NCBI GenBank assembly: GCA_002696735.1
Contig: NZSL01000007.1
Span: 148,839 to 204,226, forward strand
DNA: 55,388 bases
Source of the DNA: Methylophaga sp.
GTDB lineage: Bacteria > Pseudomonadota > Gammaproteobacteria > Nitrosococcales > Methylophagaceae
Reading direction: 5' to 3'
Every line of letters begins with the position of its first letter. The first letter of the stretch is position 1. The notes beneath the pieces are model-generated. The model had not been told where the DNA came from, searched no databases, and saw only the letters and a program-made list of their open reading frames with translations. A program made the translations under genes and the position numbers. Shown here piece by piece: positions 43,706-52,986 of this stretch.

Positions 43706-44728
43706 TTATGGAGCATTTTCTATCTCAGGCCAGCCGTTAATCTCCGGGTCAAACCCGGGTTCCAGCGCCTGTATTCGTTTTACCAAAGGTGGATGTGTAG
43801 ACAGCATTCCAGACATTTTATTTGAAAGCTCGGCAAACAACATGTGCCTAGCCTCTTCCAGTTCATCATGTCTGACTTTATTGGCACCTTGTTGACTGAG
43901 GGCCCCTATTTTTTTTAACGCGCCCGCTAACGCAATAGGATCACCGGTATAACGTGTGGCATCCGCATCAGCAAGATATTCACGTTGACGAGATATCGCT
44001 GCCTGCATGATTTTTCCCATAAAAGCCCCTAGTAATCCCAGTAGAATCAGAGCAATTCCGATTAACAGTATTTGAGCACCACCTTTTCTGCCGCGCCCAC
44101 CTGAATGCATCAGAATCCGTCCGACAACATAAAGTGCCATCAAGCCGTGAATCAAACCGATTACACGAAGGTTGAGCCGCATATCGAGGTTACGAATATG
44201 AGCAAATTCATGGGCGACTACTGCTGTCAGCTCATCACGATTCAATAACGTTAATGCGCCACGAGTCACGGCAATAGCCGCATTATCGGGAGAGCTACCC
44301 GCAGCGAAAGCATTAATTCCGGGTTCGTTTTCAATGATAAAAACCTGCGGTGTCTGAATGCTGGCTCCCAGCGCCACTTCCTCAACGATGTTTTGATAAC
44401 GTGTAACCAAGGGATCACCGGTTATCTCGTTAATATCAGTCGCTCCCAAAGCCTGAGCAACCTTTGCACCGTCACCGCCCATGGTGACTATTTTCCAAAC
44501 AGAGGTCAGAACAATCACCATAGCAACGCCGGCAGCAACCAACCCAAATAGTTGCCAGTTAACCATTAATTGTTCAGTCTGATTAATACTGTCGCCGCTC
44601 ATCCTGACAGAAGCCAGCGAGGCAATCACGGCTGCAATCAACGCCACAGAAAAAATAAACAAAGTCATCATCAATCGACTTTGTTTTCGGGCATTTGCAC
44701 CCAGTTGATAGCTGCTCATTGCAGCCAT
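43706..44728 (-). CDS. HtpX-like M48 family zinc metalloprotease
   Basis: 340 residues: two N-terminal helices, then the M48 catalytic region with zinc motif HEFAH (in VVAHEFAHIRNLDMRLN), two more helices and the third ligand in REYLADADATRYTG. STHPPLVKRI closes the domain. It degrades damaged inner-membrane proteins on the cytosolic side. It starts 2 bases after the lemA stop, so both form one operon, a pairing seen widely in bacteria. It is longer than E. coli HtpX (293) through the middle segment. Confidence 0.9.
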   Translation of the reverse strand: MAAMSSYQLGANARKQSRLMMTLFIFSVALIAAVIASLASVRMSGDSINQTEQLMVNWQLFGLVAAGVAMVIVLTSVWKIVTMGGDGAKVAQALGATDINEITGDPLVTRYQNIVEEVALGASIQTPQVFIIENEPGINAFAAGSSPDNAAIAVTRGALTLLNRDELTAVVAHEFAHIRNLDMRLNLRVIGLIHGLMALYVVGRILMHSGGRGRKGGAQILLIGIALILLGLLGAFMGKIMQAAISRQREYLADADATRYTGDPIALAGALKKIGALSQQGANKVRHDELEEARHMLFAELSNKMSGMLSTHPPLVKRIQALEPGFDPEINGWPEIENAP

Positions 44729-44730
44729 TT

Positions 44731-45309
44731 TTAAAACTCAACCTTGGGCGCGTCTTGAATCGCTTCACGGTCATCAAACTCCAGCTCTGAGGCGCGAGTA
44801 AAGCTGAACATATTGGCTAGGATATTGGTCGGAAAAGTTTCCAGAACATTGTTATATTCAAGCACCGTATTGTTGTAGCCGCGGCGCGAGGCTGCCACTT
44901 TGTTTTCAATGCTGGTCAGCTGTTCCATCAGATCACGGAAAGCACCATCCGCTTTCAGATCCGGATAAGCTTCTGATAAAGCGAAGATGCCGCCCATTGC
45001 TTTACCTAACACACCTTCAGCCTGTCCAAGCGCCAGCATTGACTTTGCATCGCCCGAGTCGGTTTGATCACGCATTTTTTCTGCTTGATTGCGGGCTTCA
45101 ATTACCCCATTAAGCGTTTCCTGTTCATGCTTGGCATAGCCTTTAACGGTGCTGACCAGCTGCGGAATCATGTCGTGACGTTGCTTAAGTGTAACGTCTA
45201 TCTGTTTGAATGCATTCTGGAAGATATTGCGATGCCGAACCAATTTATTGTATTCAATAATCACATATAAAATCAGCAGGCCGACAATCCCTAGTAATAT
45301 CCATTCCAT
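44731..45309 (-). CDS. lemA: LemA family protein
   Basis: 192 residues. One N-terminal helix (3-20) followed by a long helical domain with the LemA signature YNKLVRHRNIFQNAFKQIDVTLKQRHDMIPQLVSTVKGYAKHE, IENKVAASRRGYNNTVLEYNN and FPTNILA. LemA proteins are membrane-anchored and of unclear biochemical function; they often sit before an HtpX-type protease, as here. AAGGAG precedes ATG at 45309. Confidence 0.92.
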   Translation of the reverse strand: MEWILLGIVGLLILYVIIEYNKLVRHRNIFQNAFKQIDVTLKQRHDMIPQLVSTVKGYAKHEQETLNGVIEARNQAEKMRDQTDSGDAKSMLALGQAEGVLGKAMGGIFALSEAYPDLKADGAFRDLMEQLTSIENKVAASRRGYNNTVLEYNNVLETFPTNILANMFSFTRASELEFDDREAIQDAPKVEF

Positions 45310-45518
45310 ATTTACTCTCCTTCTATTGAATTTAATGTCGTGATTGATTATGGATTAGTTACCCATAGTATTAAACAGCTTACTGACTATGAAAGCTAAG
45401 GGCTATTAACGTTCAGCCAAATACTATCTCAAAATCACGATCAGTCTTATTAACGTATTACTGCCAATATCGCATAGTTTGACTGATTACCATTTGTCTG
45501 TATTATCGCAGGCAGTTT
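45310..45518. other. 209-base divergent intergenic region
   Basis: Between lemA (minus) and the cobalamin riboswitch (plus). It must hold the promoters of both, but I cannot place -35/-10 pairs with confidence. Nothing else is recognisable. Confidence 0.4.
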
Positions 45519-45798
45519 CAGGTGCCTTTATTGCTACATGTGATTAAGGTTAAACGGGAAACAGGTGCGCCTCTTATTTGGTTATTCCTGTACTGCCCCC
45601 GCAACGGTAAACAGTTATTTCATTGCTCTGGTCGCTATCTGCCTGATAGATCGACAGTCACTGTACTTAACAGTATGGGAAGACGAGACATGATGCCGAG
45701 GGTCTGTTTTTATCTTTCATCGCCAACATTCGTAATGGCCAGTAAAGAAAATCAGCCCCCAATATGGCTAAGCTGTAAGTCCGGAGACCGGCCCGAAG
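45519..45798 (+). ncRNA. cobalamin (B12) riboswitch
   Basis: The conserved elements come in order: GGTGCC (45521-45526), TTAAACGGGAAACAGGTG, CTGCCCCCGCAACGGTAA (about 45593-45610), GGGAAGACG near 45677 with ATGCCGAG, and the B12 box AAGTCCGGAGACCGGCC (45777-45793). Adenosyl- or methylcobalamin binding should lower expression of the following cobN-like operon. It confirms that this operon answers to corrinoid level. Confidence 0.92.
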
Positions 45799-45814
45799 CT
45801 AACTAAGGAGTCGT

Positions 45815-45902
45815 GGCGGGGTGCCTGAACGTTCCGAGATTACACCCATACTGTCCCCTGCCCGCTATTTACCTAACTGGTAGCTGCTTTTGCTACGGCA
45901 GG
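45815..45902 (+). promoter_or_regulatory. predicted riboswitch expression platform
   Basis: Two exclusive pairings are possible. GGCGGGG (45815-45821) can pair with CCCCTGCC (45855-45862, one bulge). Alternatively CCTGCC (45857-45862) pairs with GGCAGG (45897-45902), which covers the ribosome site before ATG at 45910. The first would free translation, the second would block it. A small GTAGC/GCTAC hairpin lies just before the ribosome site. Confidence 0.55.
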
Positions 45903-45909
45903 ATGTCTG

Positions 45910-48900
45910 ATGTCTTATATTGTTAAATATCGCTTGTGTTTTCACCGACCCATTTTTCTATTTGCCCTGTTGTTTTCTCTGATAACTTCAAGTGCGTATG
46001 CCAGTGAGCATCATGTAATGGTTATTGTGTCAGATCGCTCTGCCCCGACTTTGGTCTCTGGAGCACATCAATTATTACAACAACAGCCTGATGCAGACAT
46101 TCAAATCCGCACGGTCAGTCAGCTTAATGCTTTGACTGATGCTGACTTACAGCAATTAATTGATAACAGTGCAAGCATATTAGTGGTTGGTGTATTTGGC
46201 GATCCTGTGGAACGATTACTCGTTCGGCAATATAACAATGATCAAAAACGCTATGTTTTACATAGTGACCAGCGGCTTATCGAATTAAATAGCGATCCGG
46301 TTACACAATCTATTCCTAATCATATCTTGAGTGATAAAGCCTCATTAAGCACAACAACTCTGTTAGAGGCCAAACAGGTTCAATATCCCGAGTATGCTAA
46401 CTGGTTACAGGCTCGTGCTTACTGGGTTAACCGTTCGACAGAGAATTCACGCAGTCTGCTGGACATGTTGCTCACAGAAGGCAGTAAAAAAGCCGAATTA
46501 CAACCTGTTGGGGCTTTACGCTTTGCTTTGCATAAAGACGATAAAACTCAATGGTTAAGCCCAACTGAACTAGCCAAACAACTTGATACAACAAATCCTG
46601 TTGTCTGGTTGGTCGATCATGATACCGGCGATTTAACAGGTGAATGGAAACTGCATCAGCAGTATTGTCAGGCGCTGAACAGTCAATGTGTTTCCGTATT
46701 GGCCGCCTGGGGCGAACCCAGTGTTGAGGCTATTGAGACGATCAAAAAGGTGATGAACAAATCTTTGCCAAACACACCATGGGGAATCGTTTCTTTTCAG
46801 GACTTTGTGATTGGTGGTGGTGATGGTCGTGAGCAGGTTGAACAATTATTTACTGAGCTTAATGTTCCGGTTTTAAAAGGTATTCGTCTTAATAAATTAA
46901 GTGAGGCGGATTATGCCTTATCTTCACAGGGTATTCCTCGCGATTCGATTCATTATCGGATTGCCATGCCGGAGTTGCAAGGTGTCAGTCAGCCACAGAT
47001 TCTGGCATTGACCGAGCCTGCAAAGATGGACCCACAAACCGGGGCCCAGCTGACGCAAAGTCTACCAATTAAAGAACATATAAACCGTCAGGCACTGCGC
47101 ATGCAAGGCTGGCTGGCTCTACAACAAAAAGACAATGCCGATAAGCGTGTCGCCATTGTGTATTACAACCATCCCCCCGGTAGACATAATATCGGTGCTG
47201 ATAATCTGAATGTGCCTGAAAGTCTGCTGGAAATATTGAATAGCCTGAAAAATGCAGGTTATCAGACTGGTGAGCTGCCAAAAGATGCGGAATCTTTGCT
47301 GGATATGCTGCAACTTAAAGGGGTGAATTTACCTGAAGACGCACAAGCATTATCAGCGATGTCCAAGGTCGCCAACACCATGACAGCGGATGAATATCAA
47401 CGCTGGTTCAAACAGTTACCGGCAACTGTTCAGGCTGAAATGATTGATGGTCCTTTGGCAGCATTACAGCAGCGGATGCGTGATGCTATTGAGCAGGCAC
47501 TGGCATTGGACAGTGTGACAACTCGCCAATCTCAACTCAATTTGCTAACGGCATTTATGCAGCAAACATCCACGGATCTGCATCATGCACTGGATGGTTT
47601 ACGTCATCCCGGCCGCAGTCGAGCATTGGATTTATTAAATCAGCTGGAACAGGATTATCAGCAGATCATCGATGCAGCTGCTCAAGGCCATCAGCCCGAC
47701 TGGCAGCATAGCGAATCCTTACATGATGCATTATTGGAAATGCAGATTGAAGGTATTCGCGGTTGGGGTGAAGTACCCGGCAAAGTGATGGTCTGGGATA
47801 ATCGATTACTGATTCCCGGCGTGCAATTTGGCAATGTGTTTATCGGCCCGCAACCACCGCGTGGTTGGGAGATTCACGAAGAACTGTTGCATGCCAATAT
47901 GTCTTTCCCTCCGCCACATCAATATCTGGCGTTTTATCACTATATTCAGTCGCAATTTAACGCTGATGCTATGGTGCATGTTGGTCGACATTCAACCTAT
48001 GAGTTTTTACCCAAACGCAGTGTAGGTCTGGGTGAAGATGATTACCCCGCTATTATTGCCGGTGAGGTTCCGGGTCTTTATCCATATATAGTCGATGGCG
48101 TCGGTGAAGGCATACAGGCCAAACGCCGTGGACAGGCAGTTATCATCGATCATTTGACTCCCCCGCTCGCCGTCACTGAACTTTATGACGATCTGCTACA
48201 ACTACGTCAGTTGATTGAAAGCGCCGAAGCTGCTTCAGATAAAGCCACACGGGATCGGGCTATTCGCAGCCTGCGTGAACAAATCGAAACTATGGGTCTG
48301 CGTAATGAATTGATCGCCAGCATGGATGAAGAGCTGCAAGTGCGTGGTGCCGGTTTCGATGAAATTGATGATGATTTTCTACTGCATGAAGTCGGTCATT
48401 ATCTGACAAATTTTCAAGAGACCTTTATGCCACTGGGTCTGCATGTATTTGGCCGGGATTGGTCCGCGGATGGACTCGATACCATGATGAACTCAATTCT
48501 GGACAACACCGATTCCAGCGAGGCTCAACGTCAAGCTATCTATCAAAAATTGCAAATGTCTCCAGCGGCTGAGATTGAAGCGCTTTTGAATGGTTTGAAT
48601 GGTCGTTTTATCTCTCCGGGGAAAGGCAATGATCCCATTCGCACGCCGGATGCTCTGCCCACTGGCCGTAATTTTTATGCGTTGGATGGCAGCCTGCTGC
48701 CAACCCGTGTGGGTTTTGATATCGGTCAACAACTGGCCGCACCGGTCTTGGCCGGCGAAAAGGGCAATATTGAAGGTCATGAAGTAGGCGATCGCAATAA
48801 ACAAGGGGTGATTTTATGGGCCTCTGATTCAGTGCGGGATGAAGGTGCCATGATTGCGTTTGGTATGAAGCTGCTGGGTGTCCGCCCGATATGGAATAGC

Positions 48901-50310
48901 CGTGGCATTATCAAAGGTCTCGAACGTCTGCCATTAAATGAGGAACAACCACAGCGGCTGGATGTGTTGTTTACCACTTCAGGTTTATTCCGGGATTTAT
49001 ATGGCGAACATCTGGTATTGCTGGATAAAGCCAGCTTATTGGCCTTGGATGCCAGTCGGGATCTGATTATCCGTGATTATCCTGCTTTGGCTGTCGCCCT
49101 TAACGCTGCTTTGGAAGCTTTAGGTGAATGGCAACAAGGCGGCGATGAAGCGTTGGATAAAAACTTGGTGGCCGCCAATTGGGTAAATGAGGCCATACAA
49201 CGGCTGGCCCAACAACCGGATATCGATCCGGCACAATTAGGTCGTGAAACAAGCCTTCGTGTATTTGGTATTGCCCCGGGGGCTTATGGTGCTGGCATTA
49301 ATCGTCTGGTTGAACGTTCAGCTGCCTGGGAAGATCGCAGTGAACTGGCTGACGTATTTATCAAACGTATGGCACATGCTTATGGCAGTGGTTTGCAGGG
49401 TGAATCGCAACCGGACTTGTTCAAACAGCAACTTGCCGGAGTGTCACAAACCTTTTTGGGTCGTGCCAGTAATCTGTATGGCCTGATGGATAACAATGAT
49501 GCATTTGATTATCTGGGTGGTTTTAATCTGGCGGTGGAAACAGTTAGTGGTCAGCAACCAGGCAGCGCGGTGATTAATCACAGTAACAACGATAATCTGC
49601 GAATCGATGACTTGCCACAAGTCCTGCTGGGAGAGCTGCGTGCCCGTTATCTGAATCCACAATGGATTAAGCCGTTAATGAATGAAGGTTATGCCGGTGC
49701 GCGCACCATGGGCAGTGAATTTATCGAATATCTTTGGGGGTGGCAGGTGACCAGTCCGGAAATCATTACTGACCATGTGTGGGAAGAGGTAAAAGCCGTT
49801 TATGTTGATGACAGCCTGCAATTAGGATTGGATGAGTTTTTAAGTGATAGTCATCAACAACATGTGCAAACCAATATCCTGGCAGTGATGCTGGTCGCCA
49901 TAGATAAAGAATTCTGGGATGCTGATTTGAATACTCAAAAACAATTGGCCGAGCAGTTTGCTGCCAATATTATTGAAAAAGGCATTCCCGGAAGTGGTCA
50001 TACCCATGCGAATCATCCAATGTATGATTTTGTGAAATCACATCTCGATGCGGATCAGGCTAAAGCTTTGGAAGCCGTATTGGCACGAAGCCGAATACAG
50101 ACTTCAGAAACAGCCTCCCCTCCAACTCATATACAGGAATTACAATTGAATCAGCAGGATAGCCAGCAAATCGAGAATAGCAATCAAGCTGCTGAGGACA
50201 CTACAGAAACCAGCTCCACCGATAGCAAAATGCTTTGGCTGTGGACGTTGCTGGCATTATCAGTAATCGTTGCCGCAGGATTATGGCGCGGTCGTAAAGG
50301 AGCTATGTAA
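45910..50310 (+). CDS. periplasmic membrane-anchored CobN-like chelatase subunit
   Basis: 1466 residues with the CobN/magnesium-chelatase H fold (YYNHPPGRHNIGADNLNVPESL, VPGKVMVWDNRLLIPGVQFGNVFIGPQPPRGW, HVGRHSTYEFLPKRSVGLGEDDYP, GRDWSADGLD, SRGIIKGLERLPL, HDHTHANHP-type histidines near 1360). Unlike biosynthetic CobN it begins with a signal peptide (cleavage near AYA-S, residue 31) and ends with a helix MLWLWTLLALSVIVAAGLW followed by basic residues, so it should hang in the periplasm. It lies under a B12 riboswitch and is followed by ExbB- and ExbD-like genes. Role: probably corrinoid or cobalt handling in the envelope. Confidence 0.88.
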   Translation: MSYIVKYRLCFHRPIFLFALLFSLITSSAYASEHHVMVIVSDRSAPTLVSGAHQLLQQQPDADIQIRTVSQLNALTDADLQQLIDNSASILVVGVFGDPVERLLVRQYNNDQKRYVLHSDQRLIELNSDPVTQSIPNHILSDKASLSTTTLLEAKQVQYPEYANWLQARAYWVNRSTENSRSLLDMLLTEGSKKAELQPVGALRFALHKDDKTQWLSPTELAKQLDTTNPVVWLVDHDTGDLTGEWKLHQQYCQALNSQCVSVLAAWGEPSVEAIETIKKVMNKSLPNTPWGIVSFQDFVIGGGDGREQVEQLFTELNVPVLKGIRLNKLSEADYALSSQGIPRDSIHYRIAMPELQGVSQPQILALTEPAKMDPQTGAQLTQSLPIKEHINRQALRMQGWLALQQKDNADKRVAIVYYNHPPGRHNIGADNLNVPESLLEILNSLKNAGYQTGELPKDAESLLDMLQLKGVNLPEDAQALSAMSKVANTMTADEYQRWFKQLPATVQAEMIDGPLAALQQRMRDAIEQALALDSVTTRQSQLNLLTAFMQQTSTDLHHALDGLRHPGRSRALDLLNQLEQDYQQIIDAAAQGHQPDWQHSESLHDALLEMQIEGIRGWGEVPGKVMVWDNRLLIPGVQFGNVFIGPQPPRGWEIHEELLHANMSFPPPHQYLAFYHYIQSQFNADAMVHVGRHSTYEFLPKRSVGLGEDDYPAIIAGEVPGLYPYIVDGVGEGIQAKRRGQAVIIDHLTPPLAVTELYDDLLQLRQLIESAEAASDKATRDRAIRSLREQIETMGLRNELIASMDEELQVRGAGFDEIDDDFLLHEVGHYLTNFQETFMPLGLHVFGRDWSADGLDTMMNSILDNTDSSEAQRQAIYQKLQMSPAAEIEALLNGLNGRFISPGKGNDPIRTPDALPTGRNFYALDGSLLPTRVGFDIGQQLAAPVLAGEKGNIEGHEVGDRNKQGVILWASDSVRDEGAMIAFGMKLLGVRPIWNSRGIIKGLERLPLNEEQPQRLDVLFTTSGLFRDLYGEHLVLLDKASLLALDASRDLIIRDYPALAVALNAALEALGEWQQGGDEALDKNLVAANWVNEAIQRLAQQPDIDPAQLGRETSLRVFGIAPGAYGAGINRLVERSAAWEDRSELADVFIKRMAHAYGSGLQGESQPDLFKQQLAGVSQTFLGRASNLYGLMDNNDAFDYLGGFNLAVETVSGQQPGSAVINHSNNDNLRIDDLPQVLLGELRARYLNPQWIKPLMNEGYAGARTMGSEFIEYLWGWQVTSPEIITDHVWEEVKAVYVDDSLQLGLDEFLSDSHQQHVQTNILAVMLVAIDKEFWDADLNTQKQLAEQFAANIIEKGIPGSGHTHANHPMYDFVKSHLDADQAKALEAVLARSRIQTSETASPPTHIQELQLNQQDSQQIENSNQAAEDTTETSSTDSKMLWLWTLLALSVIVAAGLWRGRKGAM

Positions 50311-50756
50311 TGTATCCACATTTTTCACTGGAATTAATGCACCAGCTGACCGGACTGTTATTAACCCCGGTCGTCTGGGCGTTATTGTTTTTTGTCGGTT
50401 TGGCCGTATATGAAACCGGTATTGCCATTGGCGAGCGCTTCTGGGGAATCGCCCGTTTATCACAGCATTCTGATAGCCAAGCATTGATTGCTCTGGGCAA
50501 ACGCCGAATTGAACGGGCCGATTTTATTACCAGACTGGCACCCATGCTCGGGTTGATGGGCACCTTGATTCCCTTGGGCCCAGGCCTCGCCGCATTAGGC
50601 GAAGGACAACTAAAAATTCTGACTACGGCGATGACAGTGGCGTTTGATACCACGGTTATTGGCTTATTGGCTGGCATGATCGGCTTTGTCATTGGTCGGA
50701 TGCGTCGGCGTTGGTATGACGCTGCTTTAACTGAATTGGAACAGCAAAATGGATAA
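50310..50756 (+). CDS. MotA/TolQ/ExbB-type proton channel protein
   Basis: 148 residues with three helices (about 15-36, 73-98, 104-130). TRLAPMLGLMGTLIPLGPGLAAL and MTVAFDTTVIGLLAGMIGFVIGRM correspond to the second and third helices of ExbB/TolQ, which form the proton path. It is shorter than ExbB because the cytoplasmic loop is reduced. The start overlaps the cobN-like stop as TAATG and its end overlaps DUF2149 by 8 bases, so all three proteins should be made together. Confidence 0.88.
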   Translation: MYPHFSLELMHQLTGLLLTPVVWALLFFVGLAVYETGIAIGERFWGIARLSQHSDSQALIALGKRRIERADFITRLAPMLGLMGTLIPLGPGLAALGEGQLKILTTAMTVAFDTTVIGLLAGMIGFVIGRMRRRWYDAALTELEQQNG

Positions 50757-51048
50757 ATGGCGTCGCAGTTCATTTCTCGATACCGATGAAGATCCGTTAG
50801 GTCCATTGGCCAATTTGATTGATATTGTGCTGGTATTTGCCTGTGGGTTAATCGCTGCACTGGTCGCGTTCAGTTCGGACTTACAGGATCATTTTGAAGT
50901 ACAGCCGCAGGAAATCACTCTCGGTAAGGAACTGCCAACAATGCCAGATACTATGCAGCAGCAGGTGCAGGATGGTAGTGGTTACGAAGCTGTTGGTCAG
51001 GTATATCGAGATCCACAAACCGGTAAGCTGATTTTAATTGATGACTAA
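50749..51048 (+). CDS. DUF2149 protein, ExbD/TolR-like
   Basis: 99 residues. A short cytosolic N-terminus, one membrane helix (about 20-42) and a periplasmic tail. The helix begins NLIDIVLVFACGL, placing an aspartate at residue 25, the same place and context (xxIDVxLVLL) as the proton-carrying aspartate of ExbD and TolR. The tail ends QVYRDPQTGKLILID, as in DUF2149. It would be the third part of a proton-driven complex with the ExbB-like and CobN-like proteins. Confidence 0.82.
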   Translation: MDKWRRSSFLDTDEDPLGPLANLIDIVLVFACGLIAALVAFSSDLQDHFEVQPQEITLGKELPTMPDTMQQQVQDGSGYEAVGQVYRDPQTGKLILIDD

Positions 51049-51146
51049 TTTTTTCATTAAAAGATTTTCGCTCAGCCCGCGAATCCAAAAGTAATTTCAG
51101 GTAGAATCACCGCTTCTACTGAACTCCTGTTTTATTGGATTTTAAA

Positions 51147-52805
51147 ATGGCTCAATACGTATATAGCATGAACCGCGTTGGCAAAATCGTGCCGCCAAAA
51201 CGCGAAATTTTAAAAGATATTTCCCTGTCATTTTTCCCTGGTGCCAAAATCGGTGTATTAGGTTTAAATGGCTCTGGTAAGTCTACCCTGCTCCGCATCA
51301 TGGCCGGTGAGGATAAAGATTATATTGGCGAAGCCAGACCGATGCCGAATATGAAGGTCGGGTATCTGCCTCAGGAGCCTGAGCTGGATGACAGCAAAAC
51401 CGTTCGGGAAATCGTTGAAGAATCAGTCTCAGATGTCAAAGCCGCTTTGGATGAACTGGATGCGATTTATGCAGCTTATGCCGAACCGGATGCCGACTTT
51501 GATGCACTCGCTAAAAAACAGGGTGAACTGGAAAATCTGATCACCGCCAAAGATGGTCATAATCTGGACAATGCTCTGGAACGTGCAGCAGATGCGTTAC
51601 GCCTGCCGCCCTGGGATGCCAAAGTAGCGGTGTTATCCGGTGGCGAGCGTCGTCGTGTTGCATTATGCCGGTTATTACTCGATCACCCGGACATGTTATT
51701 GCTTGATGAGCCGACTAACCATCTTGATGCTGAATCGATTGCCTGGATTGAACGCTTCCTGCAGGAATACCCCGGTACCGTAGTTGCCATTACCCATGAT
51801 CGCTATTTCCTGGATAATGCCGCGGGCTGGATACTTGAGCTTGATCGTGGTCGTGGTATTCCTTATGAAGGCAATTACTCTTCATGGCTGGAACAGAAAG
51901 ATCAACGTCTGGCACAGGAATCGAAACAGGAAGCCTCACACAATAAAGCCATTCAAGCTGAGCTTGAGTGGGTACGCCAGGGAGCCAAAGGTCGTCAGGC
52001 AAAATCAAAAGCGCGCTTGAAACAGTTTGAAGAAATGAATTCAAAAGAATTTCAAAAACGTAATGAAACCCAGGAAATCTATATTCCACCTGGCCCGCGT
52101 TTAGGTGACAAAGTGATTGAACTGCATAACGTCACTAAATCCTACGGCGACAAACTGTTATTCGAAGATCTCAGTCTGACGATTCCCCCCGGTGCAATTG
52201 TCGGCATCATCGGCCCTAACGGTGCCGGTAAATCTACCTTGTTCCGCATGATTACCGGTGAAGAAAAACCCGATTCCGGTGAAATCGAAATCGGCAGTAC
52301 CGTGCAGCTGGCTTATGTAAACCAGGCACGTGAACTGGATGGCAAGAAAACGGTATTTGAAGAAATAGCTGATGGTGCCGATATGATTACTGTCGGAAAT
52401 TATCAGACCCCTTCTCGTGCCTATTGTGGACGGTTTAATTTTAAGGGCTCAGATCAGCAGAAATATGTGAAGGATCTCTCCGGTGGTGAGCGTAACCGCC
52501 TGCATATGGCCAAACTGCTTAAAGAAGGTGGCAACGTTTTATTACTCGACGAACCGACCAACGACCTGGACGTGGAAACATTACGTGCATTGGAAGAAGC
52601 CATATTGGCCTTCCCGGGTTCAGCAGTAGTCATTTCGCATGATCGCTGGTTCCTGGATCGTGTCTGTACCCATATGATTGCCTATGAAGGCGATTCCAGC
52701 GTGGTGTTTTTTGAAGGTAACTATAGTGAATATGCCGAAGATTACCTCAAGCGTTATGGCAAAGATCATCAGCCGGAACGTATCAAATACCGCCGAATGA
52801 ATTAG
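51147..52805 (+). CDS. ettA: energy-dependent translational throttle protein EttA (ABC-F)
   Basis: About 552 residues. Two ABC domains with Walker A GLNGSGKST and GPNGAGKST, signatures LSGGERRRVALCRLL and LSGGERNRLHMAKLL, Walker B LLLDEPTNHLD and LLLDEPTNDLD, the ABC-F linker between them, and the arm region DAALxxLDAIYAAYAEPDADFDALAKKQGELE. EttA binds the ribosomal E site and gates the first peptide bond according to ATP/ADP. ATG at 51147 (MAQYVYSMNRV) matches the usual family start. Single gene. Confidence 0.95.
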   Translation: MAQYVYSMNRVGKIVPPKREILKDISLSFFPGAKIGVLGLNGSGKSTLLRIMAGEDKDYIGEARPMPNMKVGYLPQEPELDDSKTVREIVEESVSDVKAALDELDAIYAAYAEPDADFDALAKKQGELENLITAKDGHNLDNALERAADALRLPPWDAKVAVLSGGERRRVALCRLLLDHPDMLLLDEPTNHLDAESIAWIERFLQEYPGTVVAITHDRYFLDNAAGWILELDRGRGIPYEGNYSSWLEQKDQRLAQESKQEASHNKAIQAELEWVRQGAKGRQAKSKARLKQFEEMNSKEFQKRNETQEIYIPPGPRLGDKVIELHNVTKSYGDKLLFEDLSLTIPPGAIVGIIGPNGAGKSTLFRMITGEEKPDSGEIEIGSTVQLAYVNQARELDGKKTVFEEIADGADMITVGNYQTPSRAYCGRFNFKGSDQQKYVKDLSGGERNRLHMAKLLKEGGNVLLLDEPTNDLDVETLRALEEAILAFPGSAVVISHDRWFLDRVCTHMIAYEGDSSVVFFEGNYSEYAEDYLKRYGKDHQPERIKYRRMN

Positions 52806-52815
52806 GTTTTGAAAT

Positions 52816-52949
52816 ATCCGCAGATTACGCAGATTTTCGCAGATTAATAAAAAAATGAAATTTGTAGGTCGGGTTAGCGTAGCGTAACCCGAGACAAATT
52901 AAATATTTCGTTTAACAAAAATCTGCGTCAATCAGCGAAATCTGCGGAT
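52816..52949. repeat. nested-palindrome intergenic element
   Basis: Outer arms of about 30 bases, rich in CAGATT/AATCTGCG units (52816-52845 and 52920-52949), are inverted copies of each other. Inside, CGGGTTA-GCGTAGCG-TAACCCG (52870-52891) is a perfect palindrome arm pair. The sequence recalls short repeats found between genes in many gammaproteobacteria. It lies between convergent ettA and cysI and may act as their shared terminator. Confidence 0.65.
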
Positions 52950-52986
52950 AGATTTCTTTTAAACCTCTGTGTCTCTGTGTTTTATG

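Noticed and set aside
45522..45806. 94-codon open frame on the plus strand
   Set aside because: It lies exactly on the cobalamin riboswitch; conserved RNA elements explain the sequence and there is no ribosome site.
50303..50860. 185-codon frame opposite the ExbB-like gene
   Set aside because: Antisense shadow of a well-supported gene; translation is proline/arginine/serine-rich without domain features. The same applies to long minus-strand frames inside secDF.
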